64,000 bases of DNA from Manihot esculenta. Lineage: Eukaryota; Streptophyta; Magnoliopsida; Malpighiales; Euphorbiaceae. Positions 1-12,875 of the stretch are shown one piece after another. The position numbers and the translations under genes are program-made. Location of the stretch: contig NC_035174.2 in assembly GCF_001659605.2 (NCBI RefSeq), positions 8,304,402-8,368,401 on the forward strand, given 5' to 3'. Position 1 is the stretch's first letter; each line of letters opens with the position of its first letter. A model generated the notes under the pieces. It saw nothing but the letters and a program-made list of their open reading frames with translations, was not told where the DNA came from and searched no databases.

Positions 1-3000
1 ACGAATTCCAGCAGGTGTCTCCCCAAATATGTCATCACAGTAGTTTTCCTCTGACCTCTCGCTCTGCCCAAATTGATAAAATAGATTTTGTAAACAGAAT
101 ACCTCCAAGGTAAATCTCAGCATAATTTTCATAATAAAAAAATGCCTCATCCATATCATTAGTAGTTAGTTTGAGATAAAAAGACACACCTTGGGAGTAC
201 CCTCTCCAAGCCCCACAGCACCAGAAGTCCTCTCAGAATCCTGTGTTCCATTTCGCGGAGGCAACTTGCCGACAGAAAAAGATGGATCAGCTAAAAAGAC
301 ATCACCATCAATCCTAGTCTCATGAGTTTCTGGGGCAACAATATGAGCCGGCAGTGATTTGACAGGAAGTTGTACAGGTTCAGCATCTGCTCCACTCAGT
401 AGTAAGAAAAAATAAGCAGAAAGCACACAAGCAAAAAATAAATAGATGTTAAAAGCAGTTAGCAATCCAGGCTGTCACCTAATGCTGCTCAAGCCTAATC
501 AGCAGTCAATAATAAGCCATGTTTTTTTGCCTCATGGCTTCCATATCAGATAACAGAATAACAACAATGCTGAAGCAATCGAGACTATAAATGACTCATT
601 TACTTTTTGTAAGGACTAATTCCTACATTCTTTAGTATAAGTAGGTTCAAATGCAACATGTAAAACCAAATGTCAGCTTTAAAGTTGCTAAAATTACAGG
701 TACTGTCCAACAACCACACATTATACAACATTCTGAAAATCACACTTCTAAATCAAGTAATTTATCATCAAAAACTGAATTACAAAGGGGAGCTGCTACA
801 ACAACAACAATAACTTCCACAAGGTACAATTAAGCTTAAAACACAAGCAACAACAACAATAACTTCCATAAGATACAATTAAGCTTAAAACACACCTTTT
901 TCCACATCCTCCAATCGAGTCTCATTTTTCTGCAGAGACTGCTGATTCCTAAATTTTTCAAGAATTGCTTGCCTGCGTTTTCTACTCTCCTCCTTAACCC
1001 TATCAAGATCTTCCTCCTGTTCAGCTAGTTTTAAATTAATCCTTTCTTCAAAATCATCCTGCTCATCTTCATCTCTAAAGCAAATTAAAAGAAAATGTAA
1101 ATAAGGAATCCAGATGAAAGGGCACACCACAAAGTACAAAAGAATATTCCAAAACAAAAGATGAAATAAAATAAACATCCACTAATTGGAATACCTTTTG
1201 CGTTTGTCTCTGTCCCCTTCTATGGTATCACCATGAGAGAGTACTTTTGTCAAATCTCTCTTACTGTCCCTGGAATTATCACTATCTCTATTACTTCGCC
1301 TGTCCCTATCCCTTCCACTCTCCCAATCTTGGTCCCTAACTCTGTCTCTCTCCCTATGCCTATCTCTATTGTTCTCCCTCTCCTTTTCCCAATCTCTGTG
1401 TCTATCACTAGACCTAGTCACATCTTTATCTTTGCTTTTATCTTTTCCTTTCTGCCTTTGCTTTTCCATCTCCTCCTCCTTGTCCCTGCTCCTGTCCCAT
1501 TCATTATCCCTCCTCCTATCCCTCTCCACCTCCCTTTCCAATTTCCTCTCTTGTTGCTTCTCTCTTCTCCCCCTGTCCATCTCCCTGTCCCTGCTCCTCT
1601 CTCTTTCCTTTTCTCTTCTCACATCCATGTCCCTGCTCCTCTCCCTTTCCTTCTCTCTTCTCACATCCCTTTCCCTGCTCCTCTCTCGTCCCTTCTCTCT
1701 TCTAACAGCCTTCTCCCTGCTTCTTTCTTGTTCCTTCTCTCTTCTCACATCCCTGTCCCTGCTTCTCTCCCTTTCCTTCTCTCTTCTCAAATCCATGTCC
1801 CTGATCTTCTCTCGATCTTTTTCTCTTTGTTGATCCCTGTCCCTGCTCCTCTCTTGTTCCTGATCCCTTCTCCATTCCCAGTCCATCTCCTTCTCCCTCA
1901 TCACCTCTCTGCCACGTGCATCCTTGCTGCTATGCTTGTCCCCACCTCCTAGGCTTCTGCTGTAACTGGTACTGAACTCCCTCTCCAAATCTTTGCTGCC
2001 ATGCTGTAGATCCCTATCTTGTTGAGTCATTCTTTCATCATCGGAATCATTCTCAAACCTTCCATTGTGTCGCCCTCTCTTCAAAAGAACATCCTCTTCT
2101 ATTATGCTGTGGGAATGAGAATGCTCCCTAACAAAATCATGCGACAGTGATCTACTCCTAGCACCCACCTCATAGTGGTACCTATCATGAGAAGCTGCAC
2201 CTCTCAAAGACTTGTATTTTTTCCCTCCACTTTCAGAAGATGATTTGCCCCAATCACCTAATTTGCATTCATTATCCTCAGGTGTATCAGCATCATGGTA
2301 ACTCTTTCGCTTGTAACTTCCTTTAGAAGAGCCAGGTTCCCCATGTTGTTTCTTGCCTGATTTATGATATTCATGCCCCAAATCTCCATTGGCATGAACG
2401 TCAAGCTCATCTCTAGGAACCAATTCATGTCGAACCTCAGCCCTGGAATCATCAGGCAAACTAACTTCCATGTCTAACTTATTAGCATTGCTAGAATTAG
2501 TTAAACCACTGTCACCATTGTCAGCATGAATTCCCTGCAATACAATGCAAGACAATTAATGGACATGAATTTGCATTGGCATCATAACCACCAGTTAATA
2601 AGTAAATTACTCAATAAAAATTAGTTAACATGTAGAATGAAATATAAATAGACGTGTAACTAGCTCTTACAAATCAACAATAAGCCACCAGTTCTCCATT
2701 GAAACGCCTAGGAGGAACTTCTTTCTTTTGCAATTCACTCATGTTCGTGTGTAGTGCAAGCAGGTTCTTACATAAGTGTATGGAACACACTCTAAAAAGC
2801 TCTCATCAAACAACAAATCATCATACATTCCATATAAATCACAACACAAACTTAAGCATCCGTTTGGCCACTGAGAAAACTAATTTTGAAAAATAGAGGG
2901 GGGATTTTCATTTAAAACCTGAAAATTTTTATAGTTTATGGCTGGAAGTCTAAGGAGGCTATTCTAGAGAAAAGCGAGCTTTCACAATTGTCCAAAACGT

Positions 3001-3443
3001 AAGTATAAAAATTCAGTTCCTTATTGCACATTTGTTCTCCAATTTTCTCAGCGACCAAACAGAAACTCAAAAACCATATAAGAAATTCAGATAACTAATT
3101 ACAAAACGCATGGACTGACAGAACACACCAGATTTTGGGAATCCGTTTTGTCCTCGCGTAATTCCATGTCCTTTACACTGACACCAGAACCTTCCTCCTC
3201 CAAAATCTCACCTTCCTCCACGTCATCATCAACCCTATTATTATTAGCCACAATATGATTCACTGGAGGAGGAGGAGCAATTTCATCACGATCATGTTTA
3301 CTTGCCTCACCGTGCGTCTTGCTTCGGTGGCAACGGTGATGGCGGCGGTGTCGGTGTTTGTGTCGCTTGGAGGACTTCTCCGCCTCATCATCAGATGGCG
3401 ACCGGTGGTGCTTATGACGGGAGGCATCACTGTCGCTTGCCAT
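1..3443 (-). CDS. PRP4K: PRP4-type serine/threonine kinase of the spliceosome, N-terminal part (3' end beyond the window)
   Basis: The likely product is a pre-mRNA-processing kinase of the PRP4/PRPF4B family, which phosphorylates spliceosome components in the nucleus. Five coding exons can be placed with GT-AG borders and matching phases: 3443-3129, 2534-1195, 1074-896, 386-190 and 63-1, giving 698 residues before the edge. The N-terminus is rich in His, Lys and Arg, followed by an acidic DDDVEEGEILEE stretch. A long Arg/Glu/Asp/Ser region holds tandem 14-residue units at about 1585-1836. The last exon carries the conserved SERSEENYCDDIFGETPAG motif that lies just before the kinase domain in plant PRP4 kinases. 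The kinase domain itself is off the left edge, so catalytic integrity cannot be judged. The ATG at 3443 opens the exon and has a telo-box just upstream. Family assignment rests on my memory of Arabidopsis At3g25840. Confidence 0.88.
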
Positions 3444-3884
3444 TCGTTGTTGCTACGGCTGCTAGAGCAAATCTAGGGTTAGGGTTTTGTTTATGGGTTT
3501 TTTCGTTTCCTTCAGAAAAGGGGGCGCAAATTAATTTGTGAGAGCGAAAGGAGGAGGGAGAAATCGGGAATTGTGATCTGTGATGTTTGATGTGTGATGT
3601 GCAGCGCAATAGGAGGGTGCAGTTTGCTGCTTCGATGGATTGTGGATTTCCTCTCCTTCGCCGATTAGAGCGAAGCTTGCCTGCCTAAAGAAAAACAGTG
3701 GCGGCTATTAAGGGATACAACACCGGTGTTCGCACGTGCCACGCGGCTATGAGCCAGAGGCCCACAGTCCAAATTTATCTTTAGCTGCCCAAACGATAGC
3801 CCAATTACTTCTGTTTCCTACATAGGATTTTTATCTTTCACCAAAAAAAAAAAAAAAGTTAAGGGGTTATTTATTAGAGGAGAA
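3444..3884 (-). promoter_or_regulatory. 5' UTR and promoter region of the PRP4-type kinase
   Basis: Read on the minus strand, the leader carries a double telo-box (AAAACCCTAACCCTAG, 3473-3488) about 30 bp upstream of the ATG. This element is common in plant genes for translation and RNA processing. A G-box core CACGTG lies at 3733-3738. An A run (3843-3856) and a T run (3885-3903) mark the border with the LINE remnant. The transcription start cannot be fixed from sequence alone. Confidence 0.55.
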
Positions 3885-4439
3885 ATTTTTTTTTTTTTTT
3901 TTTAATCAAAAAAGACTTTATTTATCTTGTAGAATAATAATCCAAGAGACAATCAGAAATGTCAATCCAAATCTTGAATCTACCATGATGGATAGACTCT
4001 CTAGCTAATAAATGGGCGACTCTATTTTCTGAACGCCCGACCCAACAAACATGAATGTTACCCTGAAACCGCATAACATCTTTGCAATCAGAAACAACTA
4101 ATCCAAACTCTGAAAAGTCATCCAGAGGAGAGCGAATAGCTAAGGTTAAGGATTGGTTATCCGTAAAAATACAACCCGCCTGAAGAAAATAATCTCTAGC
4201 ATAAGATAAATATTGACGCAAGGCCAAAGTTTCAGCAATAACAGGTTGCCCACCCCCTCGTAGAAACCCGAAATTGCAATGGAAAAGAAGCTTTCCAAGT
4301 CCTCAAATACTGCTGCAAAACCGAACAAATCAGCACTAGCAAAAACTGCACAATCAATAAATGCAATCCAATCAACTTCAAGAGTGGTAGCCTCAACCAA
4401 CGGTAGCTTCAAGAGTGGTTTTTTTTTTTTTGAAAGCAA
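3885..4439 (-). mobile_element. 5'-truncated non-LTR retrotransposon (LINE) remnant, RNase H end
   Basis: On the minus strand two overlapping frames encode pieces of the plant-type RNase H domain found at the end of LINE ORF2. An upstream piece (4439-4146) holds a degraded DCAVF segment. A downstream piece (4227-3922) holds FTDNQSLTLAIRS and the typical C-terminal motif VGRSENRVAHLLARES. A frameshift separates them. The element ends in a 19-nt T run at 3885-3903, which is a poly(A) tail on the minus strand and supports 3'-end-anchored, 5'-truncated insertion. No reverse transcriptase is left. Target-site duplications were not recognised. A non-coding fossil is the simplest reading. Confidence 0.72.
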
Positions 4440-5045
4440 TAGTTAAATCTTATTCGGTTGTAATGGCTTTTGAATTAAAATTTATATTAAGATTAACATA
4501 TCACCTCTAATCAGTACATATTTTATGTACTGTATACTCTAATGCAATATTATTTCTCCATTTTTTTTAATTTTTCATTTTGTTAATACTAAAAAAAAAG
4601 CTAATAATTAATCTCATTTTTAATATTGAATCATAAAAAAAAAAATTAGGGATTAACCCCATGCGAAATGTATCCTAGAAAAAGAATTTGTTGGGTATGT
4701 TTCTTTTTGAAATATAACTCAATATACAAGTTACATAAATATTGGCATTTTTCAAATCTGATTAGAACAAAACATTAATTTCAACGTTGCAATTTAACTA
4801 CTATCTACGTTGGATTTAATGCAGATCTGAGCTGATTCTTGGACGTTCTTTTACATTTACTCCATTAGCTGTTCAGATTTTGCAGAAGAAACTTTCAAGA
4901 AAGAATCACATTTCGATGTACAGAATGATATCTCTACGCAACTTAATCATTTTCATCTAATTTGTCCACAATTCTCCTGCCACAAATCACAATCACCTCT
5001 GGCTGTGGCTTCCAGACGTCAACCAATATCAGGCTTATTCAGATT
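4440..5045. other. intergenic, no gene seen
   Basis: AT-rich spacer between the LINE remnant and the 3' end of the first HMA gene. It has several A and T homopolymer runs. No ORF with family resemblance and no recognisable RNA gene was found. Confidence 0.6.
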
Positions 5046-5391
5046 TTAAGAGGCGGAGATTATTGGCCTTGGTTCTTCAATTCTGTCACTACCACCCATC
5101 TCCTGGATTTCCAATATTTCCACCCTGCGATTCATCTTCTTTCTCAGCTTTATTGCCACATCTGCAGGTGTAAATCTCCCGCACAAAACTATCCTGCGTT
5201 CCTGCTTAGCTATCATGTGTGTCTCTATCTCTACAAGATGAAACAAGATAACTGCTTAACTTTCTATATAGAGTGTAGATAATAAGATCCTCTTCGATAG
5301 GAATTTTTCTTCTTTTACCTTTCATGTTGAGAATAATTTTCCTTGCTTTCCTGCAGCAAGCGTTGCAGTCGAGGTTAATTCTAACCACCAT
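5046..5391 (-). CDS. small heavy-metal-associated (HMA) domain protein
   Basis: Two exons are supported: 5391-5319 and 5230-5046, joined in phase through a GT-AG intron of 88 bp, giving at least 85 residues. The first exon reads MVVRINLDCNACCRKARK, an HMA-type beta strand and loop with the metal-binding C-x-x-C (CNAC). The second carries the rest of the ferredoxin-like fold, including RRIVLCGRFTPADVAIKLRK and NRRVEILEIQEM. Proteins of this class bind copper or other soft metals as small cytosolic chaperones. A splice acceptor lies directly upstream of the ATG (TTGTAG then ACTTGTTGC) and the frame stays open through Thr-Cys-Cys, so a short 5' exon may exist and the ATG used here may not be the true start. 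There is no C-terminal CaaX box, so it is not an isoprenylated HIPP as read. Confidence 0.68.
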
Positions 5392-6301
5392 GCAACAAGT
5401 CTACAAGAAAACATCACAACCACAAACCAATTTCAGGGTTAATCTTTAATTTCTTTTCAGTGCGTTTGGCAGGTGGGAAAGAAAAGGAAAAATGAAGAGA
5501 AACTATATGAAAATGCTGTTTTCCTTGCCTTCGCTGGTGTGAAGTCGTGAATAGACATTGGAACAATGATTGGTTGAATAACGAGAAAGCAATGTTAGAT
5601 TTTTGAGAATTTGAAGAATCAGACACCCACTTTGTATTTCTACTTTTGGATTGTCTGCTGGAAATTCTTCACTTTCATTTAGGAATCTGATTCTGCTTAG
5701 GCTTAAAAGGAGGTTTTGGTTATAACGTTTGGATTACTATCCTTAACTTCATTTTTGAGCTTTGTTCATTTCCCACACAGCTTGTCCCATGCTTTGTTTT
5801 GCTTTATGACCCCTCATGAAGCATCCATATCTTGTTTGCAAAGGCTAATGTTACACAAAATTTACGTCATCTAACCATCATCTTGCCTTTGATTTAATTG
5901 CCCTCAAGACAGAAGAGTTCCACATCTAGACTTTAAAGATAGGTAAAATTGATGTTGCTGTTTAACCACTCAGATAAAGAAAAACTTTATTCTACATAAT
6001 TTTTCAATCTAAGCTTTCACCAGAATGGTATAATCAGAGAAACTTTATCCCACAATTTCAATTATTCACTCTCATTTTTGATTTCCAAGTACCAAAAAAA
6101 AGAAAACATGTGGTTTTATTTTTTTCAAACTGGTACCTCTAAATTAATGTCTGTTGATAAAGAAATTTCAAACATCAAATTAATGGCCACTGATATGCCA
6201 CTATTTCTTGACCCGCCATGTCAGTAGCCATCAAGAGCTTTGGAGCGTTTGGGCATTTTCTTTCACGAACTGAACCACAGGATATCGATTTATACAAGTA
6301 A
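5392..6301. other. intergenic between the two HMA genes
   Basis: This stretch should contain the promoter, and possibly a small first exon, of the HMA gene at 5046-5391, and the 3' UTR of the HMA-like gene that begins at 6302. A minus-strand reading frame at 5626-5414 resembles no known family. No repeat or RNA gene was recognised. Confidence 0.5.
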
Positions 6302-7528
6302 TCAACTGCACGCAGAACGAAAAATGCGCTTGAATATTGTAATTTTGCTGGGAGGAGTCCTGTACACAGCAGCAACTTGCTTTGATGGTAGTTTAACACC
6401 AGGATATCTGCAAGTTACAGTCACCTTCTTCTCCAGTACGTTAACTGACACAGAATCCGTCCCTGCAAGACCAGATTGAAAGATGATGTTTAACAGCACA
6501 TTCTATTCCCAACTGGAAGACTAAGAAACAGCCAACTTCAAGTTGCAAATACCTCAAGTAATATCTGTTAATAGGGTCCAATTTTAGCCAGAAAATGAAG
6601 AAACACATAAATATGCATGTGGGAGATACCCCACTTGAATATTTAAACAATCATAAACGTCTAAAACATGAAGAAGAAAACAAAAAAAAATGTGTAAGCA
6701 AAGAAAGTAAAGGCTTTTGATAATTTGCGCATTTTTTACACTATCAAATCAAATTTACAGAACAGCTCAAGTGAGTGTGATAGTTCTTAGAACGCAAGAC
6801 ACTGACTTGGAATCTCAAAACTTCTTCTTCCCCTTTATTTTTCTTTTATCTCCTAACGTTTCTGGACCACCTTCTGTGAATGTATGGTCAGCTTCATGCA
6901 TTAAGAGGCATGGTAATCTCTGAAGTTTTTACCATCGGAGGACCCAGTCAAAATAAAAGAAATCAGGAAAGATTACCAGAGAAGGCAAGCAGCCAGGACC
7001 ACCTACTTTTTATTAGAAAATGGAAAAGTTATTTTCCATTTTTCTTCAAAACTCTATCCATGTCTAAAGAGTGGTTCAGCCATCAATTTAACTCAAGCAA
7101 AATTCTTCCAAAGTTATCGCTAAAATAATTGTTGCAGCGGTGAAGAACAACAAGAACAAGTTACAGTTGTATGGAAGCTCAGCATCAGAGCGGAGCACAA
7201 TTGATATTTACCGGTCATTCTTGACATTATTTCAGCTACTCTCTTTTGACATTCAGCACATCGAATATCTGCTGAGAGAACAACTTCCTGGACCTGTCCT
7301 CAACAAGCACCAAGAGAAAGGTCATAATCCATAAGAATTTCATACAAGATTTAAGCCTAAACAACCTGCAAAAAAGCAGCATACATGAAGAAAGATAAAG
7401 AGAGTACGAACAAGAGGGACTGATAAGGATTCAACAGAGGCAAGGCTGATTTCAGGAAGAAGCATATTCTTTGGCTTCTTCAATTCAATTGCTGGTGTCG
7501 CCTTCTTAGGTCGTTTACCAAAAGCCAT
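6302..7528 (-). CDS. HMA-like (copper-transport-family-like) small protein, three exons
   Basis: Three exons fit with GT-AG borders and phase: 7528-7412, 7293-7212 and 6462-6302, giving 119 residues. Exon 1 encodes a basic lead MAFGKRPKKATPAIELKKPK and then LPEISLASVESLSVPL. Exon 2 encodes VQEVVLSADIRCAECQKR, with a C-x-x-C (CAEC) at the position of the HMA metal-binding loop. Exon 3 encodes VNVLEKKVTVTCRYPG and ends FKRIFRSACS before TGA. The strand-loop-helix pattern and the CAEC motif indicate an HMA fold. I recall Arabidopsis At3g25855, annotated as copper transport protein family, in the matching position beside PRP4K and LTA2. The function is inferred, with no direct evidence for the metal. 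It lies head-to-tail with the other HMA gene, but the two are too different to be a recent duplicate. Confidence 0.72.
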
Positions 7529-8875
7529 CTCTCTGTTATGTGAGAATTTTACATCAAAATAAAATATTCATATAGAGAAAAAGTGAGGTAAAAAGTTAAA
7601 ATCTCATCTTGCACAAAGAAAGAGAAAGCCAGAGACACAGAAAAAGATCTAAGAACTGCTGATGTTGTACTGACAGAGCAAGCCCATCTTTTCAGATGCT
7701 TCAGTTGTTAGAGAACAAGAACTAGGAATGAAGATAAAACATTTTTGTATTACAATATAGGAGGCATAGTAAAGTGAAAAAGGTCTTTGTGCACTTGCTT
7801 GACAAAGATGCCTCCTTAACAGAGGTAGGCCCACGTCTACCACTGTTTTCGCATTTTTCTGCTCAGAAATTATTTTATGAAGCTTACTTATAAGACCAAA
7901 CATTTGTGTTAGTGCAAATTTTAAATTCAATTAATCAGTCATGTCTCAAGGAGCGTAGCCATGGCTGCTGTCCAACGACCCAGTGGAGCGGAGTGACAAA
8001 CACATGTTGCGCCCTCTGTCCCCTCCAGCTCAGCTCCAAAAATAAAACGAGACACCCAGGTTTCCAGGTTCACTATAACCGTTAAGCATCAAGTAGCTAA
8101 TTGATTTTGATTGTTCAGCAACTCTGGATTCTAGCCAACTGGATCAACAAAACCAAACAAGTCACTTGTTGCTTTCTTCAGATCCACCCAGCAAGTTCAT
8201 TGTATTTGTTTTGCAATTGATGGGAAACACATTGACAAAGAAGATGGAACTTTTTAACACAATTTTTCATTATATAGCCAACAACATAAACAAAACAAGA
8301 TATAGAAGTGTTGTGTTGCTAGTTCCATGTATCCAGAACCGGAATTAATCTTTCCCAAAAGAGAGAATAATGTCAAGTAATGGACCACAATCTACTAGGG
8401 ATCCTCCTTTCTAGAGTGCGCATCCGAACCCAAGTGGCGTATAGACAGATTCGTTCCTTATTCTTAGAAAGGGAGCATACAAAACAAGGATCACACACCA
8501 TACCTCGTCTCCCGCTTTGTCAGTTGGCAATTGAAAATGCATAACCTCAGAATCATTGAACTGACATATTGAAAAGGCAAATTTTATTACCATATCGATG
8601 ATACACAGATTACAAGAAGCTGAAATCCTCCAGCACTAATTCTAAAGGTGGACAAATTATGCAGGTCAAGAACAAAAATCATCCAAAATTGCTGCCTGAA
8701 ATATGACTTGCTCCAAACCCCCATACAGGAAATTGTTAAATGTATAGGCAGTGAGAGGATTTGGATGTCAATATGGACACTGCATGTCATGGCATTCCTA
8801 GGTGCTAAAAGTGCATCAAGATGCATGCACTACGGAACATATATACCTCTGAAAAGCATGAAAATTTGATACCTA
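7529..8875. other. intergenic and 3' flank of the BAH/Agenet gene
   Basis: Contains the promoter side of the HMA-like gene and the 3' UTR of the next gene. Short frames on both strands show no family signal. No repeat of note was seen. Confidence 0.5.
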
Positions 8876-11800
8876 TCACCTAGACATAACCAAGCTTGTT
8901 AGTGACTGTGCAACGGCAGAACTAAACAAAGAATCCCCCATATACTTGCAATTCTCATGATCAACTTTGCGAGTCATTGAAAGCATTAATCTATCACAGG
9001 CATAGGAGCGAACAACTTGTGTTGAGCTCTTCTTGCCATCTTTTTTGTTACACCTCTGGACAGAGCTCCCAGCACCACGTCTTCTCTTCTTTGGTACATT
9101 CCACCTTAACTGGGCTAGAAAACTATCCTTTGAAAGATCTGGAACAACTGATTCTCTTCCTCTATCACTTCCAGAATCTGATGAATAATCACTACATCCA
9201 GGTTTAGTTTTTCCTGATTGTGTGCTATCAGAAATCGCAATTTGAATTAATTTATCATCAGATCTGACAACTTGCTTTGTTTCTGAGATGGATGATACAG
9301 AGTGTGCAACATCTAGCCTGGCCTTAATAAGCATCCACCCATTTCCCAACCATTCTTGTGAGTGTCTTAGATCACCTCGGCCAAAGACTGATGCTTGCTT
9401 TTCTCCTGCAACAAAAGATAGTGTTAAAAACTGAAGCTAAGACACCAAGGGACTAAATACGGTTTCGCAGTTTATTTTCAGGAGATTCAAGTCACCATAC
9501 CTGGGAAATAGACACCAAATCTATCTTCAGATTCTTTGTGAATAATAATGCCTTCTTGCCAAACATCATGCCGCCAAACATCAACAGCAGTCCCAACATC
9601 TAAACCCCATGACACTTGACCCTCGTTGAACTTTGGAGACGGGCGGACAATAGACCTCCCACAAATCCGAATTCCTAATTGATCAGGAACTGCACCTTTG
9701 GTCGCTAAGATCCATTCCTTTAACAAAAAAAAGCAAGTAAATACATTATAGAAATAGTAAATCTCAGATTCTCAATTATTTTCAGTCTACATCTCTTTTT
9801 CCAAAATGCTGAGCAGCAAAATTAATAACACAGATATGATGAAATACTCACCTCTAGATTGTTAGTTTCGTTGTCTGCATCTTTAATATCTTGATATCTC
9901 ACCTTCATCTTATCTTTGTGAATCTTAATTATCAATGCTCTAAACCAACAACCTCTGATCCCACTATCCTGAGAAAGAACTTCAACTTCGGAACCAACTT
10001 TTAGATGCTGAGTGGGACTTTGCTTGGCTTCTGCCCCAGACAAAAGAGCAGAAGATTCACCTCCCATTAGACTGCACATCTCTATCCCACTTTTGTGGTC
10101 AATCGAACTGTTATGTTGTGCATCGATGCTCACCATGTCTGTTGATTCTTTGCTGCCAGTATAAACATCATCTTTTGAATGACGATGCCTCTTCCTAGGT
10201 CTGGTCCCAGAATCATCATCGACATTTGCTTCCACTTTCAGGCCATCAGCAATCTGCAAAGAATTTGCCTGATCCCTCGCAGGGGAAACCATATACATAT
10301 ACCTAAGTATTTCTTGTTTCCAGTATCCCTTGACTTGAGTAATGTCAAAGGGCTTGGTATCTTCATTATCAAACTGCTTGCAGCAAACAAATGGATCCAA
10401 CCTAGTGTGTGCCACCTCGTTAAGAAACTTCTCAAAATGCTGGGGGCTGAGGATAGTGGCCCTTCCATCTATGCATTCAATACTGAGATCTTGAAGACAA
10501 AGAGAAAAGAAAATCTCTCTGTCATTAAAATTGCGAGGCAAGGCAATACCAACCTCATCTATTTTGTGAAACCATCGTACCACAACCATCTTGTTCTCTT
10601 TAGAATCCTCGTACATGTCTTCCAAGTAGGCAACAAGCCTTTTATCCTCCTCCGCCAAGACATATACAAAGTCATGAACCTAGAAGGATTTTAGGTACAG
10701 TAAAATGCAAGCAGTGAGTAAGAGAACATAAAATATAGATGGGGAAAAAACATACGCATAGACACAAAAGCACTCACAGAAATTTTGATGCCATTCCGTT
10801 GAAAAGAATGATAATGCTTTCGCCTTTTCCGACATGTCCATGGAGAACCTAACCATAAAAATTCTTTTGTACGATAGCCAAGCTTCCTCAGTTGTCCGTC
10901 CTGCAGATAGAACATGTCACAATTAATATAACAGGTCATGACCACATTAAACAACCAAAGGGGTAATAATACAAGAAAGAAAGCAACATGTGCATAATGC
11001 CACCCATACCATGTTGTTCTCCACGCTGAACGCAGAAGCATCACTACTATCCAAAGAGCCTGATAAATGGGATGACTCAAGAGGCAACGAATCTGGAAAA
11101 CCAAAGTACAGTTAACACAGAAGAAAGACACCTGGAAAGAAACCTATAAATACATCGATGAAAATGACATTGATTTGTATGTGGAGATAAATGCAGCCAA
11201 AAGAGCAACACAAAAACAACATTCCATCAAAGAAAAGAACCTAGGAAGGGAAATACAAGAGGGACGCAAACAAGTTCCACATGTATCTTGATCGGAGGGT
11301 TTAAGATTCAATTTGACAGCCAACAGAACACACGGTCACAACAGATGAGAAAACACTTATGTAAATCGCAATAAATTTGGCCATGAAAGATCTTAACCTA
11401 GAAATTGAGGCACAAGGATCCATTGCTGTCAACCAGTTCTTTAAAATTGAATAATAATTCCTGCAGCCCAGATCATAGTCAGTTCGCAGCAACATGACGA
11501 CAGAAACAGTAGATGATTATGGCAAGGGCAAAGTTCACTGTCAGGGGAGTAAAAAAGAAATGGCGAGGTAGACAGGATCAAGTTAAAAGAGGAGCCAAGT
11601 GTTATAACCATATGTAAATTGGAAGGGGAGATTAGATAGGATCATTAGATCTTAATAGGCTAAAAAAATGAAGGCCGTAAAATTAGGAAGAAAAATCCCT
11701 TTACATGCAAAAATTCACCATGATCTGGTAATTCATGACTCAAGAGATGGAAATTTTATTATTTTTTCACAATATTTACGTGTAAAGGATTCAAATTTTT

Positions 11801-12875
11801 GCTGAGCGGTACCCCAGCTCCCAATCAGCATGGTATGAAACCGGAAAAAAAAAAACGACCAGTCTATGGAAAACTCAAAAAAAAAATCAAAAAGAACATA
11901 TTATGTGTGGATGAAGGGGGAAAAACAAATTTTGGGGGGAATTTATTCTTTGTAAAAACAATCAGAAAATTATTAAACGCCCGTGAACCACACTTATCTG
12001 CTCGTGACACATGAAATCAGCCCAACCTGAGATTTATGCAGACTTATAGTCCCCGGTCCCCCAAACAAATACTGCAATAGACCGAAATTAGTTTTGGAAA
12101 ACGCGGATTTCAAAACGAAAAATTCATCAGATGCCAACTTATGATAATTCGTCATCCCCATGTTCAAATTTCAAGGGAGAGAAGCAGGACCAAAAAGAGG
12201 GAAATAAACAAAAATCCAAATACAAAATAAACTTTGAGCGAAATATAAAAATATCCCTACAATTTTCTCGTTCGCTGAATCAACGCTAGCCAATAGATCA
12301 AAACTTTGAACCAGTAATGAACTAAATAGCATAGCATATCAAAGGGCAGATTCATGAACTCCTTGTTAAAGAAAATTTTAGGAGATATGACTCACAGGAA
12401 GAATCAAAAACAAAACCACAATTAATTTTCATGCGTTCCAAACCGGAAGAGCTTGGATCTGCCTAGAAAAGGACTCTTCGAAGAACCAAAAACCCAGAAC
12501 CCCAAAGCTTCAAGGTTTTCAAATGGAAAAACTGAAATTCGTCAATGCTTTTGAATGAAACAAGGAAACCAAAATGAAATTTTTTTATTTAATACCTGAA
12601 ACAATAGAGTTGAGCCAATAAATCACCTCTCGTCTCGACTTGAGCTTCGAAGAAGGTCCCATAGCCGATAAAATCGATCTATTCCTAACAGCGTAGTGAT
12701 AAGACATGTGCCTCAAGCTCTTCTCTTTTCCTACGATGGCAAGATCTAATCCTCCGTCTATCCTCTTCAAATAATAGCGAATCTCTCTCCTTCCTTTATC
12801 CGTCGAGACGTTCACTTCCTCCCAGCTAACGTAACCTAACGACTGCGTGTCCAGCGGCGACCCGAATCTCTCCAT
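8876..12875 (-). CDS. BAH and Agenet domain chromatin-reader protein
   Basis: Six exons join in phase: 12875-12596, 11092-11010, 10900-10778, 10679-9852, 9717-9501 and 9405-8876, giving 686 residues. A BAH domain lies at about residues 158-260 (VHDFVYVLAEEDKRLVAYLE, then VVVRWFHKIDEVG). Agenet/Tudor-like segments follow at about 389-438 (VGSEVEVLSQDSG, GCWFRALIIKI) and in exon 5 (DVGTAVDVWRHDVWQEGIII). Basic patches PRKRHRHSK and PKKRRRGAG are probable nuclear signals. Such proteins read histone marks in plant nuclei. I recall Arabidopsis At1g68580 with the same architecture. The ATG at 12875 is chosen because an in-frame TAG lies upstream with no other ATG between. The first intron (about 1.5 kb) is large. 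Biochemical targets are not known from sequence. Confidence 0.87.

Noticed and set aside
1233..1952. Plus-strand frame of 239 codons rich in Leu, Pro and Ser, and an overlapping 154-codon frame
   Set aside because: It is the antisense of the Arg/Glu repeat exon of the splicing kinase; the repeat composition keeps other frames open.
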